This document shows, one piece after another, positions 1 to 8,094 of a stretch of 19,568 nucleotides of DNA. The DNA lies in NCBI GenBank assembly GCA_035310125.1, contig DATGEP010000301.1, positions 1-19,568 of the forward strand. The letters are read 5' to 3'. This DNA comes from DATGEP01 sp035310125 (GTDB lineage: Bacteria; Chloroflexota; Ktedonobacteria; Ktedonobacterales; JADMIN01). The notes below the pieces were generated by a model that was given only the letters and a program-made list of their open reading frames with translations, did not search any database and was not told the DNA's origin. A program made the translations under genes and the position numbers. Every line of letters begins with the position of its first letter. Within the stretch, counting starts at the first letter, position 1.

Positions 1-146
1 CGCGATACGGCGAGGTCGGTGCGACTTGCGAGCATCCTGCGCATGCCGCATACTATCAGGTATGTGGCGCGCGTCCGGTATGTTGCCGCTCGTGAGCCGC
101 GATATTGCCATAGCCGATGCTGCAAAGATGACGATACGGAGGAAGT
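1..146. other. Leader region before the CoA-transferase gene
   Basis: No gene is visible here; short reading frames are shadows with no convincing start. A possible promoter is TTGCGA at 26-31 and TACTAT at 51-56, but the 19-base spacer is long, so this is weak. The end of the region holds the ribosome binding site of the next gene, GGAGGAAG at 138-145, immediately before ATG 147. Confidence 0.35.
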
Positions 147-1331
147 ATGTCGCCGCTCGATGGCGTGCGCGTCGTGGACCTCACCCGCGCCCTGGCTGGT
201 CCGTTCTGCACGATGATTCTGGGCGATCTGGGCGCCGAGGTAATCAAGGTTGAGCAGCCGGGCGTCGGCGACGACGCTCGCCACTGGGGGCCACCATTCA
301 AGAACGGCGAAAGCGCCTACTTCCTCAACGCCAATCGGAATAAGCGCGGCATCACGCTCAATCTCAAACGCGAGGGTGCGCGCGAGGTGTTATGGCGACT
401 CATCGAGCAGGCGGATGTCTTCATCGAGAACTTCCGCCCAGGGCTGATCGGGCGGCTGGGCTTCGGCTACGACGAGGCCATCCAGCGCAATCCACGCCTC
501 ATCTACTGTTCTATCTCCGCCTATGGGCAGGACGGACCGGATGCGCTGCGGCCAGGGTATGACATCATTCTCCAGGGGATGAGCGGCGCAACCAGTGTGA
601 CGGGCGACCCGGACGGCAGCCCGTACCGCGCGGGCATGCCAATTTGCGACATCCTATCCGGCATGTTCGCCGGCCAGGGCATCCTCGCGGCGCTGCATGC
701 CCGCGAGCGCACCGGGCGCGGCCAGCGCGTGGAGACGACGCTGCTTGGCGCGACGGTCGCGGCGATGGCCAATCTCGCCGGGAGCTATCTCATGACCGGG
801 GAGGCGCCCGCGCGCGTTGGGAATAGCCATCCGCAGATCGCGCCATATGATCTGGTACGCACCGCTGACGGGTATGTCAACGTCGCGGGCGCCAACGCTG
901 ACCTGTGGCGCAATCTGTGTGGCGCGCTCCATCTGGAGCCGCTGCTGGACGACCCGCGCTTCGCGACCAATGGCGAGCGGGTACACAATCGCAAGGCGCT
1001 GCTGGCGGCCATCGAGGAGCGCACGACACGGCTGAGCACCGCCGAGCTCCTGGAAACGCTGGATGCGGCGGGCGTGCCCGCTGGCCCGATTCGTGATCTG
1101 AAGCAGGTCTTCGAGAGTCCGCAGGCATTGCACATGGGACTCGCCCTGAGCCAGCCGCACCCCACCGTCGGCGAGGCCCGCAGCGTCAATACGCCGCTAC
1201 GCCTCTCTGAGACACCGCCAACCATGCGCTTTGCCGCGCCCACCCTGGGCCAGCATACCGACGATGTGCTGCGTGAGCTGGGTTACGACGAGGCGACGGT
1301 GCGCCGCTGGCATGATGAGGGCACCGTCTAA
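147..1331 (+). CDS. CaiB/BaiF (family III) CoA-transferase
   Basis: A 394-residue protein, the usual length for family III CoA-transferases, which move CoA between carboxylic acids through an aspartyl-CoA thioester. The N-terminal half has the family signature: LDGVRVVDLTRALAGPF at 4-20, GDLGAEVIKVE at 26-36, then NRNKRGITLNL at 63-73 and an ENFRPG segment near 94-99. Asp168 in the context PICDILSG aligns with the catalytic aspartate (Asp169) of formyl-CoA transferase. A GGAGGAAG ribosome binding site at 138-145 supports ATG 147. The substrate cannot be read from sequence; family members act on formyl-, succinyl-, carnitine- or benzylsuccinate-type CoA esters. It stands alone on the plus strand and converges on the DUF4012 gene, so context does not help. 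Family call secure, substrate unknown. Confidence 0.93.
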   Translation: MSPLDGVRVVDLTRALAGPFCTMILGDLGAEVIKVEQPGVGDDARHWGPPFKNGESAYFLNANRNKRGITLNLKREGAREVLWRLIEQADVFIENFRPGLIGRLGFGYDEAIQRNPRLIYCSISAYGQDGPDALRPGYDIILQGMSGATSVTGDPDGSPYRAGMPICDILSGMFAGQGILAALHARERTGRGQRVETTLLGATVAAMANLAGSYLMTGEAPARVGNSHPQIAPYDLVRTADGYVNVAGANADLWRNLCGALHLEPLLDDPRFATNGERVHNRKALLAAIEERTTRLSTAELLETLDAAGVPAGPIRDLKQVFESPQALHMGLALSQPHPTVGEARSVNTPLRLSETPPTMRFAAPTLGQHTDDVLRELGYDEATVRRWHDEGTV

Positions 1332-1374
1332 CGCGCATCGCACCCCTATTGCTCGCGAAGGAACGCGGCACCGG

Positions 1375-1386
1375 AGTCATATGACT
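1375..1386. repeat. 12-bp perfect palindrome at a convergent junction
   Basis: AGTCATATGACT is a perfect 12-bp palindrome in the 59-base gap between the stop codons of the CoA-transferase and DUF4012 genes. No T run follows it on either strand, so it is not a standard terminator. It may be chance or a protein site. Confidence 0.4.
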
Positions 1387-1390
1387 GAGG

Positions 1391-4300
1391 CTAGAAATTG
1401 TACGTAACCGTGATGTTGTCCTGAATCTGCATGTTGAGGTAGCCGGAGATGGGCTTCTTGCCCTGGAGCAGGGCGGACCACTGCGCCTCGGCGTCCGCGC
1501 CGTTGGTGCCGATGACGGCATTGCTGACGTTTCCGTTGGCGCTCTTCAGGTGCGACGTATCTACATAGACGGTGAGGTAATCGCCGACGCCGTTCAGGAA
1601 GTCTGCGCTGCCGGCCTGTTTCTCCACCAGCTCGGAGTACGTGCCATGCCCATCGGCACCGATGGAGAAGGCGTGCGGCGTATACCATGAGATGTAGATG
1701 TGCTGGGTGCGCGTGACGGTCGTACTGGCAGTGTCGCAGCCGTTGTCGTCAGGCCGCGGCCCTGCGAAGTGGCGCATCACGGCTGGCGTCTCCAGCGTTT
1801 CCGATAGAGGGATGGCTGGTCCACATGCCACCATAACCTGACCCATTACCATCGTCCGGCCCGGTGTGTCACTCGCGGTAGAGGGCTGAAGCAACTCATA
1901 GTATGACTGGGAACAGTCCGCGAAGATGACTTCCGTCTGGATCGAATTGGTAGGGAAGGCACAATTGTCAGGCGTGTAGAAGTGTGATGGGAAAAAGCCG
2001 GAGTAGCCTAGGATGGTCGCGTTGCCCGGCAGATAGGTACGCTGCATGTCAATGTAGTCCGCGGGCGCCTGCGGTGTCTGATAGACCGTGGCGGTCTTCG
2101 CGTAGGTCACGGAGATTTGCAGCTGGTGGACGGCGCCGCCATTGGGCAGCAACGTGACGTAGTCGGTCTGGTGCTCGGTGACGAAGGTGTTGGCTTTGTT
2201 GCCGCCGAAGTTGGTATCTACGACGAAGAAGCCATCGTTGCCGTTCTGATTGATCTCGGAGGCCAGCCCCAGCTGCTGAAGAATAAGCTCCGCGCGTGGG
2301 TCCGCGAAGTAGATTTGCAGGTCTTTGTCTTTGATCGCTTGTTGAGCGACCGCCAGCACCGGCTTCAATGCGGCGCCGTGCAGCGATTTAATCTTCGTGA
2401 GCAGCACGGACGACAACTCATGCGTGAAGGATTTGCGCGGCTGATTCTTCGGTCCCGAGCCCCCCAGCTGGAACCTGTGAATCGCGTACTGAAGATTCTT
2501 GGCCGTAATGGTGACGTGGTACTGGGGCAGCTCAAGGCCGTTGGGGGCGACGACTTGCAGCAGGTCTTCGATCAGCACCGGCGTAAAGGCGATCTCACCC
2601 TGGAGCTGGGTGTTGGGTGGAATTGAGCCGTCGCCGAAGCCCGCCTCTTTCGCGATCTCCATCGCCGTACGAGCGTTGGTGGGGAAGTCCGGCGAGAGAT
2701 TTGAATCGCGCGCGCCCCAGCCAAGCTGGCATTGTGGGATGTCACGATACGGCCACCACCAGTAGACGAGCGGCGGCTGCGGGCCAGTGCTGGCGCAATT
2801 GCTTGGGTCAACGATGTTTTTGGTGTAGTAGGCCCCGTCCAGGTTGTACATGTCATTCAGGGCGAGCGGATGCGTTTTGGATTGCTTGCCACCGTCGAGC
2901 ACGAGGTAGCCAAAGTTGCCCTGGAAGCCGCCGCCAGGGCGCAGCTCACTGCGATCCATAGCGACGACGAGGTAGTAGGCAGGCTGGCCGATGCCGAGCA
3001 TGGCGGGCACGAAGTTTAGGAGCGAGGTCATCTCACCGAGCGCGGCTTGCGCCGTCGGGAGGAGCCCCAGGTATTTGCCGTATTTTGAGCCGGGCTGAAG
3101 CTGCGAGGGCAGAGCGCTCATGTCCAGGCTGTGGTATGCGTCTATGGCATCCTGTACGCGCAGTGTGGCATCCTGCAAGACGGCGCGCGCCTGCGTGATG
3201 TTGTCCGGGGTGATGCCGGGCGAATCGGAGGAGAGCGCGCCACCAGCCAGCGGCGAGAGCAGCGTTTGCGCGACGGTCAACCCCTCATCGGCGGAGGCGG
3301 TGAGGTCGAAGCCTATGCGCACGAGCAACCGGTAGTCGCGCATTTGTGGACTCACGGCGGCGAGCGGCGCGCCGATGACACTGAAAGCGCCGTTGATCTC
3401 ATAGAGGTCATGCGTGATGCCATCCACTTGTGTCTGAGCCTCTTTGAGATTGGCGGTGTTGAAGAGCGCGGAGCTGCCGCCCGCGAAGAGACCTTGCAGC
3501 GTAGAGACGCGATGCGCGGCGTCGGCGGCGTCGTAGCCCAGCCGTAAAAGCGGGATCATCGGCGCGCAGCAGGTGAGCATGAAGCCGAGCAGGAAGAATG
3601 CCAGGAGCGCCGCGGCGGCGGGGCGCCTGCGCAACAGCATGCGCAAGCGGGCGAGCCGGCCCAACGGCACGCCGACGGCGCCAAGCTGTGCCAGCGTGTT
3701 CAGCGACTCGGCCAGCGCGCTATCCTGGGATTCGTACTCGTCGCGCCCAGCGCCGCGCCCCGGCGACCAGAAGCCGCTATCACCGAATTGGTCGCGGCCT
3801 GCCCCGGCGTATTCCATACTATCTTGGGAGCCAGCGGCCCAGCCGGTGTCCCAGGTGCCTGTCTCCCAAGCGCCGTCCCATTCGTCGTCTTCCCAGTCCT
3901 GCGGGCCGCGACGCCAGCGGCCATTGCCGTCGTCGCCTGGTGGACGGCCTCGACCACGCCCAGAGCCGGAGGAGCTATTCTTCGGGGCGGGATAGTCGCG
4001 ATAATCGCCGCGCGGCGAGCGGCCGACGGGACGACCCGCGTATGACTCATCGGGATCTACGGGCACATCGAACGGCGCTGAATCGTCCCGATCCCAGGTT
4101 TCCAGCTCATCAGGCTTGAAGTCGGTCGCCATCCAGTTGCCGGCGCGCGGCGCGCGGGAGCCGGTCTCATGCCCGCCAGCAGCAACACGGCGGAGATTGT
4201 CGCCGATGCGGCGCGCCTGGCCGGTGAACGCCTCCCAGGCTCCGCCACCGCGGCGCTCACCATCGCGCGCGCCGCGAAGCCGGTCATTGAGCGGCGTACT

Positions 4301-4669
4301 CGCCAGCTCTGGACGAGCAGGTGGCGGCGCGCCATAGCGTGGCAGCGGCGCGGGCGCTCCACTGGGAACGTACTGGTCAGGTGGCGGCGTGGCGCTGGAG
4401 CCACCGCCGGGAATATATTTCGACGCGTGGGTAGGGAAGTTCTCCTGCTGAGGTGGAGCGGGCGCGATCTCCGGTGCGCGCTCATCCCTGGCATCCTGGT
4501 TGGCGCCGCCGTAGCGGCTGAGCAAACCTCCGCTACTTCCGCGCGGGGCGCTGTCGGCTCGACCAGGGGGACGGTTTCCGGGGCCGGAGTTGGGGCGGGA
4601 GCGCGCGCCACCTGGGGACTCGCGCCGTGTTGGGCTGGATTGCCGCTTCCGCTCAAGCTCCTCGTCCAT
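1391..4669 (-). CDS. DUF4012 membrane protein with long disordered N-terminus
   Basis: A 1092-residue protein from ATG 4669. Residues 1 to about 320 are low complexity, rich in Pro, Gly, Arg, Ser and Asp, with a Trp/Asp/Glu/Gly-rich stretch near 255-280; this part is probably disordered and cytoplasmic. A basic patch (LRMLLRRRP) leads into one membrane segment at about 350-375. The rest is predicted extracytoplasmic and carries the DUF4012 hallmark ELRPGGGFQGNFG at about 575-587, after a YYLVVAMDRS strand. DUF4012 proteins occur in Actinobacteria, Chloroflexota and candidate phyla; their function is unknown, with a surface or envelope role suspected. The frame stays open upstream to GTG 4780, but ATG 4669 is preferred because AAGGGGA (4679-4685 on the plus strand) sits 9 bases before it. 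The large head is unusual. It is not linked to glycan genes here. Confidence 0.85.
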   Translation of the reverse strand: MDEELERKRQSSPTRRESPGGARSRPNSGPGNRPPGRADSAPRGSSGGLLSRYGGANQDARDERAPEIAPAPPQQENFPTHASKYIPGGGSSATPPPDQYVPSGAPAPLPRYGAPPPARPELASTPLNDRLRGARDGERRGGGAWEAFTGQARRIGDNLRRVAAGGHETGSRAPRAGNWMATDFKPDELETWDRDDSAPFDVPVDPDESYAGRPVGRSPRGDYRDYPAPKNSSSGSGRGRGRPPGDDGNGRWRRGPQDWEDDEWDGAWETGTWDTGWAAGSQDSMEYAGAGRDQFGDSGFWSPGRGAGRDEYESQDSALAESLNTLAQLGAVGVPLGRLARLRMLLRRRPAAAALLAFFLLGFMLTCCAPMIPLLRLGYDAADAAHRVSTLQGLFAGGSSALFNTANLKEAQTQVDGITHDLYEINGAFSVIGAPLAAVSPQMRDYRLLVRIGFDLTASADEGLTVAQTLLSPLAGGALSSDSPGITPDNITQARAVLQDATLRVQDAIDAYHSLDMSALPSQLQPGSKYGKYLGLLPTAQAALGEMTSLLNFVPAMLGIGQPAYYLVVAMDRSELRPGGGFQGNFGYLVLDGGKQSKTHPLALNDMYNLDGAYYTKNIVDPSNCASTGPQPPLVYWWWPYRDIPQCQLGWGARDSNLSPDFPTNARTAMEIAKEAGFGDGSIPPNTQLQGEIAFTPVLIEDLLQVVAPNGLELPQYHVTITAKNLQYAIHRFQLGGSGPKNQPRKSFTHELSSVLLTKIKSLHGAALKPVLAVAQQAIKDKDLQIYFADPRAELILQQLGLASEINQNGNDGFFVVDTNFGGNKANTFVTEHQTDYVTLLPNGGAVHQLQISVTYAKTATVYQTPQAPADYIDMQRTYLPGNATILGYSGFFPSHFYTPDNCAFPTNSIQTEVIFADCSQSYYELLQPSTASDTPGRTMVMGQVMVACGPAIPLSETLETPAVMRHFAGPRPDDNGCDTASTTVTRTQHIYISWYTPHAFSIGADGHGTYSELVEKQAGSADFLNGVGDYLTVYVDTSHLKSANGNVSNAVIGTNGADAEAQWSALLQGKKPISGYLNMQIQDNITVTYNF

Positions 4670-4836
4670 GCTCTCGTGTCCCCTTCGCCTGGCGCTGCCA
4701 GTGGTCGCTACCTTGTGAAGCAGGTGTGCGACACGTGCCGAACCCACCCCCACATCTGTATGTGACGTACTTGTCGCCACTCAGCCGCACGATGTGGTCA
4801 AACGTACATAATGCAGAGCGCGGGCCACGCGCTCCA

Positions 4837-4849
4837 AACGTGAGACGTT
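4837..4849. promoter_or_regulatory. Operator-like dyad overlapping a candidate -10
   Basis: AACGT and ACGTT arms are separated by GAG. The right arm overlaps the candidate minus-strand -10 element (TAGAAC, with an upstream TGA) at 4847-4855. That is the arrangement expected for a repressor site on the DUF4012 gene, about 170 bases before its start. It is short enough to be chance. Confidence 0.3.
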
Positions 4850-4890
4850 CTATCACTCCCAATGGTGACACGTGCCGGCTCAATAGGCAA

Positions 4891-4902
4891 CTTCTTAAGA
4901 AG
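4891..4902. repeat. CTTCTTAAGAAG palindrome
   Basis: A perfect 12-bp palindrome in the DUF4012 upstream region, AT-rich against a GC-rich background. It could be a dimeric regulator site. There is no independent support. Confidence 0.35.
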
Positions 4903-5103
4903 ATTCTCATTTGCTGGGCGCTTACGCTCATCCGCCAGGGGGCAGGCTACCATCTGCGCGCGGCAGCGTCAAGCGAACCCGGACCCCGGCGACGCCGCGG
5001 CCATCCGCTATTCATCGTATTTGAGGCCGCCAGAATGGTCGCTTCACCCCACATGCCGGGTGTGGATAGGTCGGGAGCTCGCGGGCGCAGCGCATGGCTG
5101 GCG

Positions 5104-6093
5104 CTACACGCCAGCGAAGGGTGTGTCCATACCCTCGACGATGAAGGCGTGGGCCATCGTGGGTGTGTTGCGTGCGTAGCCAACGCGGCCAGCGCCGTCG
5201 AGCAGGATGAGTCCGCCGGAGCCGCCGACCCGGTCGCCGAGCAGACGAATCGCCGCACTGGCCGCGGCCTGCGCGGACATGCCGCCGGCGATGAAGTCCA
5301 GCGCACGGCGGGCGAGGAGGAGTCGAATGAAATCTTCTCCGTGGCCGGTGCTGGAGACGCCACCCAGGCCGTTTTCGGCGTAGAAGCCCGCGCCGACGAT
5401 TGGTGTGTCGCCAATGCGGCCGGGATGCTTGGCGGCGATGCCGCCCGTTGAGGCGCCAGCCGCGACCAGCCCGGAGGCATCTACGGCGACGGCGCCCACG
5501 GTGCCGTGCTTCTCGGCATCAGAATGAACAGCGGGTGCGTCCGTACTGGCTGCGGCATAGACGCCATTTCGCGCGCCATTCGAGATGCCGGATATCGTGG
5601 AGACGCTGACGAGCGAGCCGACGTTCACATCGTCGCCGCTCTGGTAGCCCTGGCGCCAGCGCTCAAGTTGTGTTTGCGTGACGAGCTCCGCGGGGTCGCA
5701 GAGCGGCAGGCCCGATTCGATGGCGAATTGCTCGGCGCCGGCACCCATCAGTAGCACGTGTGGGCTGGCGAGGACGGCGCGAGCAAGCGCGATGGGATTC
5801 TTGACGCGCTCGACGCCCGCGACGGCGCCCGCGTCAAGGGTGGCGCCGTCCATGATGCCGGCATCAAGCTGCGCGTGGCCGGCGGTGGTCAGTACAGCGC
5901 CTGTGCCCGCATTGAAGCCGGGATTATCCTCCAGCGCCACAATCGCGGCGCTCACGGCATCCACCGCGCTCCCACCCTGGCGTAGCACACGCCAGCCAGC
6001 TACCGCGGCCGCATGACATCCCGCGCGCGCCGCATCGTAGCGCTCGCGTGCCATTGCTCCCGCTCCGCCATGCACAATCAGCGCGAGCCCCAT
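5104..6093 (-). CDS. Isoaspartyl peptidase / L-asparaginase (Ntn-hydrolase)
   Basis: A 329-residue plant-type asparaginase/isoaspartyl dipeptidase, family-typical in length. These are made as precursors that cleave themselves before a threonine, which then becomes the N-terminal nucleophile of the beta chain. They hydrolyse beta-aspartyl dipeptides and asparagine. The protein opens with LALIVHGGAGAM and has GSAVDAV at 41-47 and NPGFNAGTGAVL at 57-68. The autocleavage site is HGTVGAVAVD, with Thr198 as predicted nucleophile. Downstream STGGIAAKHPGRIGDTP (215-231) matches the substrate loop of E. coli IaaA. The linker at about 145-197 is the segment normally lost or exposed on maturation. GGAGG (CCTCC at 6103-6107) lies 9 bases before ATG 6093. 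It is separated from the upstream RRM gene by 264 bases and a candidate promoter, so probably transcribed on its own. Likely roles are repair-peptide salvage or asparagine use. Confidence 0.93.
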   Translation of the reverse strand: MGLALIVHGGAGAMARERYDAARAGCHAAAVAGWRVLRQGGSAVDAVSAAIVALEDNPGFNAGTGAVLTTAGHAQLDAGIMDGATLDAGAVAGVERVKNPIALARAVLASPHVLLMGAGAEQFAIESGLPLCDPAELVTQTQLERWRQGYQSGDDVNVGSLVSVSTISGISNGARNGVYAAASTDAPAVHSDAEKHGTVGAVAVDASGLVAAGASTGGIAAKHPGRIGDTPIVGAGFYAENGLGGVSSTGHGEDFIRLLLARRALDFIAGGMSAQAAASAAIRLLGDRVGGSGGLILLDGAGRVGYARNTPTMAHAFIVEGMDTPFAGV

Positions 6094-6164
6094 AGCCTAA
6101 GCCCTCCGTCTTCGAGGAATGCCGGTCTGCGCGCAAACACCATCGTCGCGCGCGGCGTCTTTCT

Positions 6165-6173
6165 ATTTTAGCA
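6165..6173 (-). promoter_or_regulatory. Candidate extended -10 promoter of the asparaginase gene
   Basis: On the minus strand the element reads TGCTAAAAT, a TGn extended -10, about 70 bases before ATG 6093. A poor -35 (TTTCCG) lies 17 bases further upstream at 6188-6193. Confidence 0.45.
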
Positions 6174-6260
6174 TGACGGACCAGCAGCGGAAACGAACGT
6201 TCAAGCAGGAGATTCAGGAGGTTTGGTAGCGATGTGGGGGTGTTCAGTCGCGACAGAAAG

Positions 6261-6320
6261 GCACAACCGCCGGGGAGGTGCTCGCGAAGGTCGCGATCCA
6301 CGTATCCCTGGCGGTTGTGC
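6261..6320 (-). terminator. Large hairpin after the RRM gene, possible terminator
   Basis: GCACAACCGCC at 6261-6271 is perfectly complementary to GGCGGTTGTGC at 6310-6320. The stem continues through GGGGA (6272-6276) against TCCCT (6305-6309) with one G-U pair, giving about 16 bp and a 28-base loop. Read on the minus strand it lies 38 bases past the RRM stop and is followed by CTTTCTG, a weak T tract. It may end the RRM transcript or serve as a processing hairpin. Confidence 0.5.
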
Positions 6321-6357
6321 AGCGGCAGCGTGCCGAATTAAACGAACGCGCGGCGAA

Positions 6358-6708
6358 CTACCAGCGGCGCTCGCGGTCGTAGTCGTCGCGGCGCGGGCGG
6401 TCGCTGTAGCTGCGGCCACCGCCGCCACCACCACCGGAGCGGTAACCACCGGAGCGCTCTGGGCGCGGCTTGGCTTCGTTCACGGTAATAGCGCGGTCGC
6501 CAAGGGTGGTGCCGTTGAGGGCCGCGATGGCGCTGCGGGCGCCTTCGTCGGTGCCCATCTGGACAAAGCCGAAGCCCTTGCTCTGACCGCTGTCGCGATC
6601 CATGACAATGGTGGCCTCAACGACTTCACCGTACGCACTAAACATCTGGGTCAACTGGTCGCTGTCGGCGGAGTAGGGCAGGTTCCCTACATAGATACGA
6701 GTGGCCAC
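6358..6708 (-). CDS. Glycine-rich RRM-domain RNA-binding protein
   Basis: A 116-residue protein with one RNA recognition motif at about 3-80 and a Gly/Arg/Tyr-rich tail at 81-116. RNP2 is IYVGNL (5-10) and RNP1 is KGFGFVQM (44-51), with the aromatic residues that stack on RNA in place (Tyr6, Phe46, Phe48). This architecture matches the cold-inducible Rbp proteins of cyanobacteria and similar bacterial proteins, which bind single-stranded RNA. The start is GTG 6708, supported by AAGGAG (CTCCTT at 6714-6719) 5 bases upstream. A candidate promoter at 6896-6904 would give a leader of about 180 bases, reminiscent of cold-shock genes. The tail ends in alternating Arg/Asp/Tyr, giving mixed charge. 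Cold induction is inference; the family call is firm. Confidence 0.94.
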   Translation of the reverse strand: MATRIYVGNLPYSADSDQLTQMFSAYGEVVEATIVMDRDSGQSKGFGFVQMGTDEGARSAIAALNGTTLGDRAITVNEAKPRPERSGGYRSGGGGGGGRSYSDRPRRDDYDRERRW

Positions 6709-6895
6709 AAGGGCTCCTTCATGGGGGATGCACCGCGCGGGAAATGCGCGTCATCCATTCGAAACAATCACAAGCCGATCTGTGCGCCACTCGGCCAATC
6801 TGGGGAGGATGTGGTGGGGGAGAGGTGCAGACCCGGTTAAGAGGCTACACCGGCGCCTGCACCACAACGATGCGTACGCGATCAACTCTTGGCGA

Positions 6896-6904
6896 AGCAT
6901 ACCA
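6896..6904 (-). promoter_or_regulatory. Candidate extended -10 promoter of the RRM gene
   Basis: The minus strand reads TGGTATGCT, a TGn extended -10 about 190 bases before GTG 6708. No -35 is recognisable at normal spacing. Confidence 0.4.
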
Positions 6905-6964
6905 CATTTGCAGCGCAACCGCTGGATGCCATCGTGAGGTGTTCAGATGCCGTACGCGCGGAAG

Positions 6965-6973
6965 TGGTATACT
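6965..6973 (+). promoter_or_regulatory. Candidate extended -10 promoter of the slipin gene
   Basis: TGGTATACT combines a TGn extension with a near-consensus TATACT, about 200 bases before ATG 7175. There is no good -35, as expected for extended -10 promoters. Confidence 0.45.
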
Positions 6974-7174
6974 TTCCAGTATCTACCTGCCTCGGACCCG
7001 GACCGTACGACCGAGGATACGCTCCAAACGGAAACTCCCTGTATGCGCCTGAGAGTCCGCGCTCCACATCGGACTCTGCCATTCACTCTCTCCGTTCTTG
7101 TCACAGCATGCGCGTACGAGCCGCGTGCGCCTTGGGCGCTTCTGGTGACAACGGTTCCGATAGGGAGCACATAA

Positions 7175-8062
7175 ATGGGTATAGGTACTCTCATTGGCCT
7201 CCTGGCTGGAGGCGTTGTCCTGCTGCTCCTCGTCTTCGCGCTGGCAGGTATACGCGTAGTCTATCAGTATGAGCGCGGCGTCATTTTCGTGCTGGGCCGG
7301 CTGATTGGCGCTAAAGGGCCGGGCATGTTCTGGGTGCCGCCACTCATCAGTCGTATGCGCAAGATTGACTTGCGCCTCATCACGGTCGAGCTGCCGCCAC
7401 AGGAAAGCGTGACCCGCGACAATGTGACGGTACGAGTCAGCGCGGTCCTGTTCTTCGCAGTGACGGACCCCAATCAGGTCGTCAATAATGTGCTTGATTA
7501 TTACAAAGCGACTATCCAGATCGCGCAGACATCGCTGCGGAGTGTGCTCGGCCAGTCGCTGCTGGATCAGGTGCTGAGCGGCCGCGAGGAGATCAAGCGC
7601 AGAGTACAGACAACGGTGGACGAGCATACGGAGCCCTGGGGGCTCAAAGTGACCGCCGTGGAAATCAAAGATGTCCAGCTGCCGCTGACGATGCAGCGGG
7701 CGATGGCAAAGCAAGCCGAAGCGGAACGGGAAAAGCGGGCGAAGGTGCTGCTCGCGCAGGGTGAGCTCCAGGCGGCACAGACGCTGACCGACGCGGCGGC
7801 GACGCTTTCGACGCAGCCGGTCGCTTTGCAGCTGCGCTACCTGCAAACGCTCACGGAGATTGCCGTGGAGAAGACCTCGACCATCGTGTTCCCTCTGCCA
7901 ATTGAGCTGGTGTCGCCGTTGACGGCGTTGCTGCGCCGGGCCGCTGGCGGTGAAGCGGCGCCGGTCAGCCCCGTGCTTCCCGCACCGGTCGTCGTGCCCG
8001 CTGATGTCGTGCCGGCGCTCCTATCGGAGCAGCACAACGGGCAGCAACCGCATGCCACATAG
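7175..8062 (+). CDS. Slipin / SPFH (band 7) family membrane protein
   Basis: A 295-residue stomatin-like protein. One N-terminal membrane segment spans about residues 3-26. The band 7 signature follows: YQYERGVIFVLGR, then KGPGMFWVPP and the strand QESVTRDNVTVRVSAVLFF. The SPFH domain covers about 30-185. The segment MQRAMAKQAEAEREKRAKVL (about 170-189) begins the coiled coil that drives ring assembly. A Pro/Val/Ala-rich tail of about 35 residues ends the protein. Slipins form membrane-bound oligomers that organise microdomains and often partner with NfeD proteases; no nfeD gene lies in this window, so a partner would be elsewhere. AGGGAG at 7162-7167 lies 7 bases before ATG 7175. The gene is divergent from the RRM gene and followed by a hairpin, so it appears monocistronic. 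Confidence 0.94.
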   Translation: MGIGTLIGLLAGGVVLLLLVFALAGIRVVYQYERGVIFVLGRLIGAKGPGMFWVPPLISRMRKIDLRLITVELPPQESVTRDNVTVRVSAVLFFAVTDPNQVVNNVLDYYKATIQIAQTSLRSVLGQSLLDQVLSGREEIKRRVQTTVDEHTEPWGLKVTAVEIKDVQLPLTMQRAMAKQAEAEREKRAKVLLAQGELQAAQTLTDAAATLSTQPVALQLRYLQTLTEIAVEKTSTIVFPLPIELVSPLTALLRRAAGGEAAPVSPVLPAPVVVPADVVPALLSEQHNGQQPHAT

Positions 8063-8094
8063 CATCCGGCGCTGGGAACTGCAAGAGCCGGATG
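8063..8094 (+). terminator. Hairpin directly after the slipin stop
   Basis: CATCCGGC (8063-8070) and GCCGGATG (8087-8094) form an 8-bp stem with a 16-base loop starting one base after the stop codon. No T run follows, so it may act as a 3' stabilising hairpin or as a non-canonical terminator. Confidence 0.45.

Larger units (their letters stand above)
4670..5103. other. 434-bp intergenic region upstream of the DUF4012 gene
   Basis: No convincing gene. The region holds two dyads: AACGT-GAG-ACGTT at 4837-4849 and the perfect palindrome CTTCTTAAGAAG at 4891-4902. The 11-mer GACACGTGCCG occurs twice, at 4730-4740 and 4867-4877. A possible minus-strand extended -10, TGATAGAAC, lies at 4847-4855 and overlaps the first dyad. 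No -35 is recognisable. It plausibly contains the DUF4012 promoter and operator, and the end of the asparaginase transcript. Confidence 0.4.
6709..7174. other. 466-bp divergent promoter region between rrm and slipin
   Basis: No gene is supported. Two outward-facing extended -10 elements lie about 60 bases apart near the middle (minus 6896-6904, plus 6965-6973). This leaves leaders of about 180 and 200 bases for the RRM and slipin genes. I see no riboswitch consensus or long hairpin in either leader. Confidence 0.5.

Noticed and set aside
2117..2626. 169-codon plus-strand reading frame inside the DUF4012 gene
   Set aside because: It is antisense to a gene with clear family motifs, has no ribosome binding site, and arises from GC-rich codon bias.
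4730..4877. 11-base repeat GACACGTGCCG at two sites
   Set aside because: Only two copies, one inside the possible 5' extension of DUF4012; an 11-mer repeat with a CACGTG core could be chance in this base composition.
4627..5451. 274-codon plus-strand frame across the DUF4012 start and asparaginase end
   Set aside because: It overlaps two genes on the other strand and the translation is low-complexity without a recognisable domain.
6983..7846. 287-codon minus-strand frame opposite the slipin gene
   Set aside because: It is a shadow of the slipin gene, whose SPFH motifs are clear.
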